From: Polytrichum commune
Lineage: Eukaryota > Streptophyta > Polytrichopsida > Polytrichales > Polytrichaceae
Assembly: GCA_950295325.1 (NCBI GenBank)
Contig: OX485804.1
Location: 35,702,429 to 35,766,428, forward strand
Length of the DNA stretch: 64,000 nucleotides
Reading direction: 5' to 3'
Part shown: piece by piece, positions 13,047-26,740 of the stretch
Layout: each line of letters starts with the position of its first letter
How positions within the stretch are numbered: position 1 is the stretch's first letter
Notes under the pieces: model-generated
The model's database searches: none
Seen by the model: the letters and a program-made list of their open reading frames with translations, nothing else
What the model was told of the DNA's origin: nothing
Translations under genes and position numbers: made by a program

Positions 13047-14215
13047 TGTGTAATTCGTGTGCACAAAGGCCTTGAGAGATGGGAATTGTCGCATATGGGC
13101 GTACCTCACATTCCTCCCACATAAAAGCTCTGGAATAGCATATAGTCCAAACGTTATTATTATTAGTTCTTTGGACACAAAAAATAGCTTCGTAGAGCCC
13201 CGGATTAGTCCAGTCCAAGTCATTTGAGAGGAGTTGGCCACAACCCTATAAGGAGGTGGATGGATGAGAAGTATGCTTGTATGTGACAACTCCCTCTCTC
13301 CCAGAGACGTGACTTGTGTTGATACAATACTTCACGTAAAGCCTCCATATAGCAACAATGCCCATGTCAAACTTATTTCCTCCCACTACAAGCATCTGAG
13401 TCCCAAGTAATAGACATACATACATCTCCACTTTTTTTTGGTCCTACGCCATTGACAATTCTACAAAACTTACGTTGTCTTCCAAAGGTGTTGGATGATT
13501 GCCGAGGACTCTAATGTCCCTACCTTACACTTACGAACTTTAATAGATGATGCAATTCATAAACATTTGACATAGTGTCATTAATAAATCGATGGGTCGT
13601 GAAACACATTGGTAAGTTCTAATGGTGTTCAATTAACTTTGGCAAGTTTGTTGGTGGTAACTTGATGCTAGATGATTGCGTGTATAATTAGCAAAACACT
13701 GCTGCACTCAATTAAGTAGTTTTCAATGTATGTTGATATGGTTAAACGAACTTGAGTGTTGTAAACAACCTTGAATGAGATAAGAGTTACATATATTTCC
13801 AAGCATTGGAGCTCACGCCACCCCTCCCCCACATCGTTTGTCAAAGGGTAATAAGTAATGGGTGCTAAGTCTAGACTCCAACATCATCTTCTTCTTCTTC
13901 TTCTTCTCGACCTAGTGTGCTTTTCAATCTACGTCTACTATGGTGTGTGGGATACGTAACCTAGCAACATTCTGAAAAGGATAAACCCTTTTCATCTACA
14001 TTCCCACACCTTGACTTTGTGGCCCTTACAGAAGCCTCTCAAGTTGAGATGAGACACCAAAGGCCTGCACTTTTTACGGTTTTTTATTTATTTATTTTAA
14101 AAAAATTATTTTAAAGAGCAATCACTTATCAAAGGTCACCCACCACAAGGTTGGTCAAGAATTTCTGTTCAAGTCAACTGTTGCGTCAATATATGGGCAT
14201 AAGGCATAGCAACCG
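13047..14215. other. Gene-free region
   Basis: No gene is visible. A TTC microsatellite lies near 13888-13906 and A/T-rich low complexity near 14080-14115. Confidence 0.5.
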
Positions 14216-14241
14216 ATTTTACTCCTTTGGTATGATGCAAT

Positions 14242-15280
14242 CACAGAAGTGCAAACTCAATTTCATGGTATTATAGCCCAATTTAGCAATAGGTTCTATC
14301 AATTTCATTGGAATCATGAACCAAGTTCAATATATAGAGACAACCATTTTAATTTGAACTTTCAACTAACTTCACATCATGTTGTGAACAAGTTCATGAT
14401 ATGGTTCACATATTCACAAGATCGTTTTATTGAACTATATAAGTGTATTTCACAAAGAAAAATACATCATGTATAAGATTTCCCTAATCGCTCCCCACGA
14501 CTAGCTCCGTACTCCAAACGTGTTTTGCACTACGATCGCGTGGTCAACACTCTTTCCACAATGAAATCCACAACCATTCCTTACTCTCAAATCCACAAGA
14601 TTGCACACTCCAACTACATTGAGTTTGTGTTGCTTGCCTCAATGTACAATAATCAAAGACCGGAGAAGAACTAGCACTTCCTGCTTCCAACTTTGAGATA
14701 CTGTAATGAAAGACCAAAGAAAAATTAATGTCAAGGCTAGAGGCTTCCATGTAAACACACAACAAAGAGATACCAATGAACAACAAGAAGGAAAAAGAAT
14801 GCGAAACGAGAAGGCGAGAAGTTGAGAATACGAAAACCAAAAAGTGCAAAAAAGTCATAAAATTGGCTTGAAAGATTCATGAAGTTCCTAGAGGTAAAGG
14901 TCCACTATCATGAAATTGAGGCACACCACATGTCATGTCGGTTTAGAAGAATCATGAACTAATTTAGAAAGTTCATGAAATTGGTAGAACACTTTGGTAA
15001 CATTGGTTCGAAGGCTCATGAACTACACTGAATTGTCCTATTAGTGTGGGTTACTGTTTGGAGTTACATGGTACTATAACTTTTTATTGACATTATCCTT
15101 TTTACCAAGTAGGTTATATCATGTTCTTTGATGTGCAAAGTAACTATTTATGTAGCTTGAGTGAAAAATCATACACTCAGTAAAATGTTATAGCAATGGG
15201 TAACTCCAAATGGTAACCCCCAATAGTAGGACACTTCAGTGTGGCTTGGACCTTCATGACAATGAGTTTGCACTTCTGTG
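14242..15280. mobile_element. Possible ~1 kb TIR element
   Basis: A perfect 18 bp inverted pair (CACAGAAGTGCAAACTCA at 14242-14259, its complement at 15263-15280) brackets a segment with several copies of TTCATGAA-type words. No transposase frame is recognisable inside (the minus-strand 104-codon frame at 14544-14858 is unlike any family I know). A smaller TIR element sits inside its right part. Confidence 0.4.
15016..15252. mobile_element. Short MITE with long terminal inverted repeats
   Basis: The left arm contains ACACTGAATTGTCCTATTA and then GGGTTACTGTTTGGAGTTAC. The right arm is its complement with few mismatches (GTAACTCCAAATGGTAACCC, then TAGTAGGACACTTCAGTGT). The arms total about 50-60 bp each. 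A half-copy of the same right arm lies at about 55938-56010. Confidence 0.6.
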
Positions 15281-15918
15281 AAGCAGTTGCCTTCTTATGG
15301 TGTTCATGGAGTATCATACTCAGAGGTCCAAATCATAAGTATTAGTGTCTAGAATTATTCGTTCATAAAAGCAGAAAGCAAAGAGTCTATAATTAGGCAC
15401 AGATATAGACGTAACAAGTAAAAAAACAAGCATTCTAGCAGATATCTAGAATTATAAGAAAAAAAATTAAGAACAAAAAAATGCAACACTGTGCACACAC
15501 ATGGAGGACAAGTGCATAAAATTGCTCCATTTGTCAGATTCAAAAGCACGGCTCATTGAGATGCTAATCCATAAGGGGTTTATTGATCACCTTGGGAGCA
15601 GGCAGAATTTGAGACCGGTATTCCAAAACGTTCTAGGGACTTGACATCAGCTAAATAAGGATGTTACCACATTTCACAAGCAAAAGTGTTAAATATGACC
15701 ATTAACATCCTAATGTACTGCAGTGACTAACGGATGTGATTGCCCTAGCAATGAACTTCTCAACCCCAGCAAGCAGTTGTTCTTTGCTTCCCACACTAGT
15801 TAATACAAATGGGCAGATTTAGCCCAGTGGGAGCTGCTATAGGCATTGAAAACTTCCTTGTATTGACTCAGGGCTGTGTAGGATCTGCTTGGCTTCAAAA
15901 AGCATATTGGAGCATTTC

Positions 15919-18871
15919 CTAATCCATCAGTAGCTTCTTCATATACTCAGTCTCACTAGGGTCCAGATACTCAGATAATTCAGCTTTTGAAACCCAGGCA
16001 TAATCCTTTATCTTTTTACCCTTCACTTGCACCTTTCCAGCTATAAGCTGTGACTTGAAGAAAAACCTCTGTTCACCACAGCATCTGCCACAAGTCAGAT
16101 TGCTAGCAACGTCCATAAAATGAGTCCAATTCTACCCAATGCTCTCTAACCAACAACATCACCATGCAACAGTATTTTCCACCTGTTCTTCAATCTCACA
16201 AGATTTACACAATTAGAAAACCAGAATGACAGGGCTGAATCCAAATTGCAGTTCTCCCAAGCAGGTAGACCAATACCCAGAATATCAGAATACACATGGA
16301 CATACACTGAAAGAAAGACAAACAGGAAGGTGACAGATGCACATACACAACATAGGAGATCAAGAGGAGGTACCTACATGACAACATAAAAACTTGAAGA
16401 TATAAACAGGGTCATGATAATCTAAACTTTCTCACTATAGCTGCTTATTCCAAGTATTAAGTAATGAAAATTGACCTTGTAATTGGGGTCCGAAAGCCGG
16501 TATGATATATGGCCAGATGGAGCATTTCCAACAAAGAATAGATCTTCTGGATTGCTCACAAATGGTGTCATGACTGCTTCTGCACACTGCCCCAAACCAT
16601 AGGTCAGAAAGGCACTCTGGATATGCAAACAGAGTCCCTACCTAATCGGAAAGCCAATACTTGTGAATGTTATCATAATCAAGCTTGCACATAAAAAATG
16701 TTGTACAGTTCCAATATTCTTGCAGTTCACTTCTGAATGTGTTGGGACCCACATGAAGGTAGTATATTACCTTTCGCAAGCTTTCCTCTTTAGCATACTC
16801 TTTCTCAGGGAAATGCCATACAGGTGTGTCCTTTGAGCCACCATATGGAATCCCACGAATAAGCAAGTAAAGCCTTCGATTCAATGCCCTCTGCAAAGAT
16901 CTACATCTTCTACATAATAAGAAACTACTACCAAATGCATCTGGTTGAAACCCAATTTTATGAAGCTGTTTTAGGACTGAAACCAAGCTACAAGGCCGAC
17001 AACATCAGATACACAGATTTCTCTGAAACTCAGATGATTATTGTCAAGGCATCAGGTAGGCCACAAGGGTGAACTGTTGCTTTTGTACAGTTTAAGAAAG
17101 ATGAGAAAGTTGATCAGGCTCTCACCTCCGATCATTAGTTTCATCTGCCTCTGTCACCGTTGGGGCAGGCTCGTATTCTGCCTCTCCCTCATCGTCACCT
17201 CTGCAGCCATAAATCCCCAATGATCCAGTCCCCTCCCAATGAGAATCCTGGCATCAATCTACAAGTAAAACACTATTCACTAATCAAAAGCCAGACTCCT
17301 TTCAGTATCCTACCACCTTTCCCAATAAGAGTCCAATGGAGATATCTACCCAACTGTAATGAGGAACCAAACTATCGCAACAATAAGCATCAGAATGTTG
17401 CAAAGGTATATCACCTTATCATCTCAAAGCTCCATTTACAGATCAAAGCACAAATGTGAAGCCATCAGACCTGGAGGAAGATGCATCCAAAAACTCTTGT
17501 GGATACTCCCTTCGGTACTGCTGCCGCCATTCAAACCTGCCAGAGAGCCATCGGCTTAAGTCTTTTTTTGACCAATTGTCTGGTCTAGTTTCCTCTGCAG
17601 TTTCCTTCAAATTAACAGTATTCTATTCCAGAAGGCTTATCCCCATACAAACACAAAACACTTCCAGACTTCAAAAGTGAACAATTCCTGCAATTCTCTC
17701 TCTTCACATACAGTGCATTGCATGACTGTTGCACTTGAGTGTTCTATAAGCCCTAATGCCAATTGCCACATATCATTCTGCACAGAGCAGCAGGAACACC
17801 AACAAAAGGACTGGCTAAATTGCTTGTTATCCACATCTTCTATGGAAGGGGAGAAAAATGAAAATGGCAAGTCTTAATATGCCATCAAAAACGCAATCGG
17901 TCCATCCCTTGCCACCTGACTACTAAAGCCCTAAACCCTTTACAATCCTGAAATTCTCAGGGCAATGACTGCAATGCAGCTACATGACCATGAGGACAGA
18001 GTGTTTAAAAGGACGCATGTTGATTCTTGTTGCTCAACAGCTTGCACTCATCTCCCTTGACATACTTCAACCCTCATCAGACAACTTCCTGTGCAATAGT
18101 ATACATCTCAAAATGCAAGTGACCAACAGTTAATGGTCATTTGTCAATGTTGATACACTTCAGGGTTTTATATGTCTTCAATGCTAACTCCACGTTCAGC
18201 TACTTATTCATTCAACATTGGTTCAACTCATAATTCATCAACCTTTTAGGTCTTGTAAATAAATGTAGAAACACAAGATTAGAGTTGCAACTACATGTTT
18301 AGTGTGCAATGATTCAATGGTGATGTAGTTTGATGTGATTGAACCGATGTGTATTAGGGTTGATGTATGAATTAAGAGGTTTGTGATGTAAAAGAAACAA
18401 GTTTAAAGCTGTACCCCTATGTTTGGTATGCATTGATGCAATGGTAATGTAGTATGATGTGAAATTAGGGTTGATGTATGAATTTAGAGATTTGTGATGT
18501 ACAACACACAAGTTTGAAGTAGCGACCCTATGTTTGATATGCATTGATTCGATAGCGATGTAGTTTGACGTGATTGAATCAATGTGAAATTAGGGTTCAT
18601 GCATGAATTTAGAGGTTTATGATGTAAAACAAACAAGTGTGGAAAATGAAACAACATACGAGAATGACTGGAAAGCCTCTGCCGGAGGTGAAATCTGGGG
18701 TAACACGACGGGCAGGCGCTCGACGATCACAGCAGCCACGATTTTCTCGTCACCTGCGGCGGAATCGGCCAAAGTACGAGTGCCTGCGATTCTCTTGACC
18801 GCATTCTGGACCCCATTGCCAGAGATGAATTTTGCGGATCCCCGCAGGATTCCTGCACATGCTCGCTGCAT
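15919..18871 (-). CDS. MRPL46: Mitochondrial large ribosomal subunit protein mL46 (six exons, 247 aa)
   Basis: Exons in reading order: 18871-18660, 17536-17471, 17200-17126, 16900-16771, 16586-16476, 16068-15919. They sum to 744 bp, every junction keeps frame and each intron is GT-AG. The product starts with an R/A-rich, acid-poor leader (MQRACAGILRGSAKF), fitting mitochondrial import. Family blocks in order: IVAAVIVERLPVVLP; FEWRQQYRREYPQEF; EYEPAPTVTEADETNDRRSL; QRALNRRLYLLIRG; PVWHFPEKEYAKEESLRK; CAEAVMTPFV; FFVGNAPSGH; RFFFKSQ; DYAWVSKAEL. The NUDIX-like fold of this family is structural in the mitoribosome. I chose the ATG at 18871 because the frame's upstream extension begins with TTG. 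Nothing is truncated. Intron 1 (17537-18659) holds a short tandem repeat. Confidence 0.93.
18285..18650. repeat. Tandem repeat in mL46 intron 1, period ~110-125 bp
   Basis: Three copies of a block containing GCATTGATTCGATAGCGATG-type sequence (starts near 18306, 18431 and 18541), each followed by TTAGGGTTGATGTATGAATT and GAGGTTTGTGATGTAAA. The array runs to within about 10 bp of the intron's 5' splice site (18659). There is no coding potential. Confidence 0.75.
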
Positions 18872-21800
18872 TTGAACCAAATCCGTGGGCTCTTTGCAAC
18901 GAACAAAGATCGAGTTGGAACGCTTCCAATCGACTTCGAAACCCTCTCAACAAAGGCACCACCGCACTTCTGGAGCTAAAACCCAAAACCCTGCTTTCAT
19001 CCCAAGTCTCATCCACAAGCTTCGAGTGAAATATTTCTGTTCATCCATTAATCCGAATGAGGTTTTCATTTCCATCTAAGAGGTTAAAATTTATCTCATT
19101 CGCGTACAATCAAGTGAGGACTATTTTCCTTATGTGACCAAGGGCCGTGAGTAAAAATGACCGACCCGAACCCATGACCTTGAAATTTTTTGAATCATTT
19201 TCTATAAGCCTTGGTCACATGACATAGCGGAAAGCGAACTTAGATTGGGATGCACCTTAAACATACTCCTCCCCTAACTCCGTGACAGGTTCTCCTATGG
19301 TTAACTTGTTACAACTAAAAATACAATGCATTGATTAAAAATAAGGTTGTATTGTAACCAATTTTGAGGAATATTCTCCTTGGTATTTGAGTTGTCTCGT
19401 CGCAAATTTCAAGTAACCACCGAACATTATCTAATTCTGAATATGTAGGATTCCATGTTACTTTATCATTCGTTTATTAACATGCTTATTCTTGATTTTG
19501 GTGATCTTGTGTTGAGCTAAGTAGGACCATCACTCGTTTTTCAACCAATGGGAATCTAGGAAATTGTGGTCATAGTCCATGGTCACTAGCATAAACATGC
19601 CCTAAGGTTGTCGAACCTATTGCCACCCAAACTTTGATGGACTAAGATTTTGCAAAATCATGAATGATGATTTCTTTGAAATCCATGTCAAGATGTGGGA
19701 AATTAGCTTCTGCAGCTAATAATTTACATCAATCAAAATATTTAGAATATATATGATATGATATGATTTTGAATGATTTTGAATGAGATGCCACTACAAA
19801 ATCCAATTGAAGTTCTATATATTGTTCTAACGGAGTCCGTACAACCTATGACCTACATATCATTAACTTATCATAAATATCAACTAGACTTTTCAAAGCT
19901 TTAAAAGCTTGTGATATCCGTGATATATTTGTGGCTGGATTGAGAGATTTATAATTTGAATAGAGGGTTAATTGCTTCACAAATAATTCTTAATAATTCA
20001 AAGGCCATTGAGTGCAAATAGATAGATATGATGTAAAACTTCAACTCCTACTTGGAGCAAGCATGAACAAAGACCCCCTTGCAAGCAATTGAGTAAGAGT
20101 TGAGTGCATGCATAATGACAATTTGTACGTAGGGTTTAAAACAACCACATCGGGTCCTATAAAGGCTAATTTTCTCGCACCTTAATGTGGAACCTTAAAT
20201 CATGAACCACCTATTATCCCTTCCTCCTCCAAAACCTTACTTTCCATTTTCTCTTTCCTCATGCTCTCCTCTCATACCTTTGTCCTCCAAACACCAAGAT
20301 GCATTGAGATGCAAAGGGGAGAATACACACGGGGATTATAAAACAAACAAGTGCATTTTTGCACAAAATCATGTAGAAGGTCTATGTTTTTGTCCAAGTT
20401 GTTTACTTCATGTTAAATGGTCGCGTCAATCCATCATAATTGAACATGGAAGTGAACGAGACTTTCAAAAGAATTCCATCCCTTACACCAAGTATGAGAT
20501 GAAGCACGTCGCATGTTGAAATTCTAGATTGTTGCATTGGACATGTATATCCACATAGCTCATTGTGAAGTACCGGTTTTCTTTTCTTTTCTTTTCTTTT
20601 CTTTTTTATTGGATTGTAAGGGGGGTCACCAAATTTTTTTTCCCTCTGATTTAACATGTGGACAATGAGAAGAAAAAAAGCCAATCCTGAGTTTTTTGGG
20701 CTTGAAACTTTTCACATATGTACGTAAGAAATAAACATGTCAAACATCCATTCAAGATGCATCTAAAAACCCGGCATATTAAACATACGAGCAACATGAG
20801 GGCATCAAAAACCAAGTGCCCCCCCCCCCCACCCCCACCTTCATGGATTGCATGTCCATTTGCTTTACTAGGTATGTGCATTATTAAACTACTAAGTATA
20901 ATTGTTGGATTTAGGTTGATTTGGGGCCCAAACAATTGAAAATTAAGGAATGTTGCGCACATATTTATAGAAGATTGAGACCCAAAAAAAAAAACCTTGA
21001 AACTTACACGAATGTTTTTGTTCCATGCAACAAATTCATGCTCCAATTTTGCACTCCTCCTACCAATCCATAATACAATGTCAGTTCCTTTCCCAAACCC
21101 ATATTTTTCATCAATCTTTAAGGTTCCATATGTAACATGGTTTATTATTTACAAGAGCACATAATTTTATTTCATACTTGTGAAGTTAAAATCCATGTAT
21201 ACTTTTGATCATGCAAAACTTCCCTTCTACATTAGTAGAATTATGCACAAATTCGTCTCTGATCCAACAAACTTCGTTGCCAATTTTGTCAAAGTATGAA
21301 TCATTTTTTTTTTATCACAACGTGCATCATTGTTGGTAACTTAACATTTAGAGGAGATTCAAACAACAACAAAAACCATTTAAATCTATCGCAATGTTCA
21401 ATGGTTTCAACATCGGATATCCAAAAGACAAACAATTTTGCCAATACTACCAAGGCATTTATGCTCAGGTAATGATTATAAAGGTTTTTGTATTTGCCTA
21501 TGGAAAACTCTCAAAGCTATCATTGACATTGTCCATTGCCATATCATTTTGGACAAGGGACCTTTAAGTTTGCTACTTCCTCAGAGGGAACTTTCAATAA
21601 GATTTCAACAACACTATCCAACCAAGATAAATCTAGGCAAGTTGCACTACAATCAACAAATATGTAGAAGTTGCATGCCATCGGCACAAGAAGTCCAAAA
21701 TTTTCAAAAGGTTGTCTCTAACACTTTGAGCAACATTGCTTGAGGCAATCACCAACCTTGCAATGAGGCCTCATTGTGGCCTTCTCATAGGGCCATGTGG

Positions 21801-23353
21801 CCCAACACATGGGTTAATTGTCAACAACAAAGTTTTGCCCTACTCTCTATCTTGGACATTTGCATTTTTGAGACATGGACCTCTCTTATCCTTGTGTAAT
21901 CCACAAAATTCACTTTATGCCTCACTTCATTAGACATGTGGTGCATGAACCTTGCTTGGACTTGCCTAGTTATTTTTGAGCTAACCCTTCCAAGTGGGCA
22001 CTATCAACATTGCTAGGAACACAAACATATGTGTGTGAAACATGATTGAGCTTGTATGATTGCACTCTAAATGTTGTTGACAATCTTCGAGAAGAAGTCT
22101 ATGGGCGATGAAAGCAACTTCTGCCTTCTCGTGAGGCCACGTTGCCTGCGCTTTCACGATCGTCGAATTTGATATTTTTTTCTCGAACCACCGATGTAAA
22201 AATTTCCATGCTTTTCACATGCTTGCGTTCATACTATTCATAGTTGAGGTTTTGAGAATCGGATAATCCTGCATCGTACAATATTACATAGCCAAAAACC
22301 AATATTTAAAAGCCGTATGCACACTTTTGTTTGCAAGATTGCACGCAACTACGAAGTGGGTGTCTACAGACACATACATAATGTAGTAAGAATTTATATC
22401 TTCTACAAGAATTTCAACTTGTTTACAATCTTCTAGAATGCACAAGTACGAATGTGAACCTCTACCACACCCTCTATTTACACTTCATTGTGCGTTACAA
22501 CCACGCCAACTTCCTCTTGTACTTTATCTATCTATCTATCTACATACATACATGTGTGTAGGTTTGAGGGGGGGAGGGTGTGCAACAAATCTTCAACAAA
22601 TGAATGAGTTCATTTTAGCAAGGTCATTTTTTGAACAACTGACTTTGAGTAGCATGCACCAATCAAGTTTCCACCTCACAAACATATTGAAAAGTCCACA
22701 TTTGAAAATTTAGGACCCTTTTAAGAATGAAAAATGAGATAAAATAAAAACTTGGGTGAGACTACAACTAATGTATGCAATAAGCATGTTTCGCACTTTG
22801 AAACTAAAATGCTAAATTTTGAGGTAACACATGATATTCATAGAGAGTCTGACTAGTAATAAAAATTGACACATGGCACTTTGCTCAAATTTGAATCAAT
22901 TTGTGGTGAACATGTTTAACACCTATGACATACCCTAGAAAAATGTGATGGACTTCTACAGTTCGAAGGTTGTTTCTTGGGGAAATTTGATATAAAATTT
23001 AGCTTGAGAGATCGTATCCAAGGCATCCGAGATCCAATAGGATTCAACCAAACGTAAGCTTGTAGGAGGGGTTTTAGTTTGTTGGGGCCCATATGTATGC
23101 TTTGTACCCGGATTCGACATTGCGTGAAGTACCTTACCTTCCTTTGCATCACCTCAACCTCAAACCAATAGCTAGGTAGCTAGAACTCAAACACAAACAA
23201 ACAACTTAGAATGGTAGAAATTTTCCTATACACACGTACTACGGTAAAAGATCAAAAAAAACCTTGACACATCTAATACGGATATTAATTCCACGAAGAA
23301 GAAAAAGAAACGTTATACATGAATTAACATCACATATCAATCATTTATTTGGA
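18872..23353. other. Upstream of mL46, then gene-free sequence
   Basis: About 18872-19030 is GC-richer and probably holds the mL46 leader and promoter; no TATA box is assigned. A hairpin (CTTATGTGACCAAGG near 19130, its complement near 19200) follows. From 19.3 to 23.3 kb I see only AT-rich sequence with simple repeats: CTTTT (20580-20605), a C run at about 20819-20830, and CTAT (22525-22541). The frames at 21438-21743 and 21736-21933 follow each other but resemble no known protein. Confidence 0.5.
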
Positions 23354-23361
23354 CCTGAATT

Positions 23362-24183
23362 CTCGGGGGGGGGGGGGTGACTATCTGAATTTTAGAAACC
23401 ACATGAGATTAAAAAATAAAATAAAAAATAAAAAATCAATTTAGTTTGTTGAGGGTAAAAATTATAAATTCGTTAGATCTACCATAGCATTGGAAATATA
23501 TCCCCTACATGATTATATGTAAAATAGGTTGGTGAATAATTCCTTCATTTTAGTAATCAGTAGAAAAAAATAGGGTTATAGATATTGGATCCCCCTAAAA
23601 GTGTGTAGTAGGATCAATACAATAATTATGGCTTTTGTATTTAGCTTTCGTGTATTTGAATGCAATTTTTTTTGGGAGTAGGTAGTTGTGCAAAATTCTA
23701 TGTCTTGTCACAACTGATTGTAATTCTTGTTTTGTTCTATCTGTGTTTACAACTTGTCTATGTTAGCTTGTATATTTTGTTATCTCCATGTTTATTGGTA
23801 ACTCTTTAGCTAGTACCCAAATGGTATTGGTTGTGTTTTGAATGGTACTTTGAGTGGTTTAGGATTGGTATAACTAATTGAAACCAATTGAATGACAAGA
23901 TGGATGGTATGAAATGTTTGTTGCTCACATAGTCGATTTTGCAATGCTATAGTATTCCGTCCACTATTTGGTACTTGTATGATTTATAAAAGAAATATGG
24001 TGCCAGAACTTAGCCTCTCTAAATAATTACAAATAAATATAGGGTGCTATAAAATATGTCAAAATAGCTTTATATCTACAAATAGGGCAAGAAAAAATAT
24101 TGAGAGGTGCATAAATATCCCCCCATTAAATACCCCATTATCGCACGTGATTACAAAACGTAAGGGGATGTGATCGTCCCGAG
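23362..24183. mobile_element. hAT-like MITE, short copy (822 bp)
   Basis: Ends are CTCGGGG...TGAC at left and an inverted equivalent (GTCCCGAG) at right. It is flanked by the 8 bp duplication CCTGAATT (23354-23361) and CCTAAATT (24184-24191), with one mismatch. An 8 bp duplication is characteristic of hAT transposons. The sequence matches, in opposite orientation, both ends of the 2305 bp element at 56127-58431 but lacks its central ~1.4 kb. It is AT-rich with no protein. Confidence 0.82.
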
Positions 24184-24191
24184 CCTAAATT

Positions 24192-24860
24192 ATTTACAAT
24201 TTCTAATGGGAGGAGTTTTCATCCAATGTCCAGGGAGGATTTTATGCTTAATAGGTGGAGATCCTAGTGTTTCCAGTCCAACCAGTTAAAAGTTGACATC
24301 TTTCAGTTTTTTTCTTTACTAATTTGTGGTGGAGTCTCTAGAATAGAGGCAACCATAACCAGTCACTTAAGGGATTCTCTGTTAGATTCGGAGAAGTATA
24401 AGGTGGTGCAAATTTCTCCTATGTAGGAAGACAGAAATCAGGAGGATTGCAAAAAATAAAAAATAAAAAATAAAAAATTGGTAATTTCATTCCTTAAACT
24501 AAAATTATTGTGAATTCTTGAAGCCAAAAGTTGGCTTGAACATATTAGAGTATGTTATAACCGCTCATTCCTCCTCACTCGAAACCAAAAACACGTGTCA
24601 TGGCACTGTTGATTCTAACTTGGTTGAAATTTAGTCTCAGCTTGATCAAAATTCAGGAATCGTATAGATTGCCGACGGGGTCCTGGTCGAGAATAGACGA
24701 CTCTACTATAGATTCCTCCAAAAGTGATCGGAATTTCCCCCTCCAAAATCTTGAACTTCAACTGGTTATTTCTTTCTCAAACTCAAGCCGTTCATGTTCA
24801 TTTGTAACTAGTTGTCGGTTCTCCGCGTCCATTGTTTTCATCTCATGGACCCATTGAAAT
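24192..24860 (+). repeat. Dispersed AACCGGTTA-type repeat, copy 1
   Basis: Blocks TTCCAGTCCAACCAGTTA (about 24270) and CTTGAACTTCAACTGGTTAT (about 24745) recur in the same order at about 38000-38175 and 44620-44795, and inverted in part at about 56040-56090. It is non-coding. This copy is stretched by extra sequence between the blocks. Confidence 0.55.
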
Positions 24861-25177
24861 GGTACATTTGAATACGACGATTTTGTCCTAGTCCTCACTT
24901 AAGGTAGTAGCCGACCACATCGTTACTTTGTAACATGCAAATTTTTCACGGCCGTGCAAAAGATCAATTGCGTGTCACAAATAAAGGATTTGGTCTCCTC
25001 CTAAGTCCCGTCTAGGACAATTTGTCGGCCATGAAGTTGGCCCCCTCACTCGTACTATTGTGCAAGAGAGAGAGCTAGGAAGACAAATTGTACCAATATT
25101 TTTAACCTCAAAGGTGTTACTTCTGGACTTCAAGAAAACCTCAAATTGATTTGAGAAGAGACGAAGCACAAGACCCA

Positions 25178-25490
25178 TTTTTCTATGTTCTCCAACTTCT
25201 ACTGATTGAAGTTACACAACAAAACTCGTCTTGCATTAGCAAATCTACAATGAAACATGCGCAAAAAACGGATTGAAAATCGGACCTCCCCTTATTTAGT
25301 TGTGTTTATCGGAAGTGTGTGTTTGTTGATTTCGTAACTAGATACATAGGTCCTTTCAATTGTGTTCATTATTGAGTGTAGAGTAGTTATAAATAGTTGA
25401 AGACGTAGTTCGATCTATTTTGAACATGTGTTTGTATGATGTTTGCTCTTTGATCCTCACCGAACCACAAGCCAATCAAATCTAGGGCCA
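25178..25490 (+). mobile_element. MITE family A, copy 3 (lacks its left end)
   Basis: It is collinear with copies 1 and 2 from the CTATGTTCTCCAACTTCTAC block through GCTCTTTGATCCTCACCGAA, but the TAAGGTATGTGG terminus is missing and the right end is also ragged. Confidence 0.7.
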
Positions 25491-26579
25491 TGGTTTGACT
25501 AGTGATTTGGCTCAAGAATCGACTCGATGGGTAGAAATTGGATGAGATTTTTTTTCTAAGTTCTGGAGTTGAAAGAGAGATGCAAAAACTGAAAGAATTG
25601 AAAGTGAATATTCTCTTATTATATTACTGATTACATAAACCCAAGTGTGTTCATTGTCGAGCTTAGAATGATGTTTAAACTTTTAACACACAGTAGTATT
25701 CGAACCTGACATGTGTCTATTTGGTGTCCTTTCTTTACTACAGGCATTGTCGTGTACCACTCAAATATAAGTGTTTGATCAATAGAGTGATCACATGAGG
25801 CTCACACCTTCTTCATGCTCCAAAGAGAGGAGGCTAGAAAATTTCCAAGGCATTTATTTAAACGCTTATATGGTTTGTTGGTGGATCTAAGTTAGTGGTC
25901 AAAGTGGGAGAACCAAAATTGCACATTCATGGCTAAATTCCTATTAGTCATGGAAAATTTCGAAGTACACCAATTAGTTTAAATAAATAATTTTTTTTTT
26001 TTAAAGTTCATTTGAGTTTGATTGATTGACATTCAATTAAGGTAGGTGGTCTTATTGTGAGCATTTACAAGTCCACATACAATTTTGACCATTGGATTGA
26101 ATCAAATATTGTCTCATATGGTTGGTAACCACAAATAATGTGACTTGTCATTTGAAGTTCCAGAATTGAAGTTGAGTTGCAAAAATCATAAGAGGTCAAA
26201 GTGATGATTCTCTACAATAGATCACATGGGCCCTCTTAATCATGTCATAAATAGAACTGAACCTAGAAGGGTTCATATTTCATAATACACAGCCCAAACT
26301 TATTAGAGAGACCCGGGCAGAGGTAGGTAGTTTGGACAATGTTCTATGTTGAGATGTAATTCAAGGTGTGCTGACAAGATCGTACAACTATGTTTTGGGA
26401 TCTGAAAATTTGAGCAGATCCGAGATCTTGTTCATATTTACAAATTTCTAGAGAGCTCGAGGAGATTCAAGAGTTGCATGTGCTTGAAAAATCAGAAGCC
26501 CAAACATGATTTACAAAGTGATCATCTGGTTGCTAGTGCTCTATCATTGATGAGATTTGAACAGACCCTCCAGGGACAA
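25491..26579. other. Gene-free AT-rich sequence
   Basis: No gene is visible. A lone TAAGGTAGGTGG word at about 26038 resembles the family A terminus. Confidence 0.45.
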
Positions 26580-26639
26580 GGTTGAATTACAGCATGAATA
26601 CTGGGCAACTTATACCCAAGGCCTTACCCTACTACTCAT

Positions 26640-26740
26640 AGGAACTTGAAGTTTCAGCCGTCTAAGCTTAAGGCTGGAACAATGCTTGGATGGGTGGCCT
26701 TTGTAAGACTTGATCTCCAGTGCATCCTACCAACATGGTC
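26640..26740 (+). other. 5S-rRNA-like degenerate sequence
   Basis: GGAACTTGAAGTT, then CTAAGC, then GGATGGGTGGCC (26688-26699) occur in the order and rough spacing of the internal promoter boxes of plant 5S rRNA (GAACTCCGAAGTT, TTAAGC, GGATGGGTGACC). The rest does not match a 5S gene well, so at best this is a decayed 5S copy or a 5S-derived retroposon. It lies about 1.5 kb past the 3' end of the methyltransferase gene. Confidence 0.3.
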
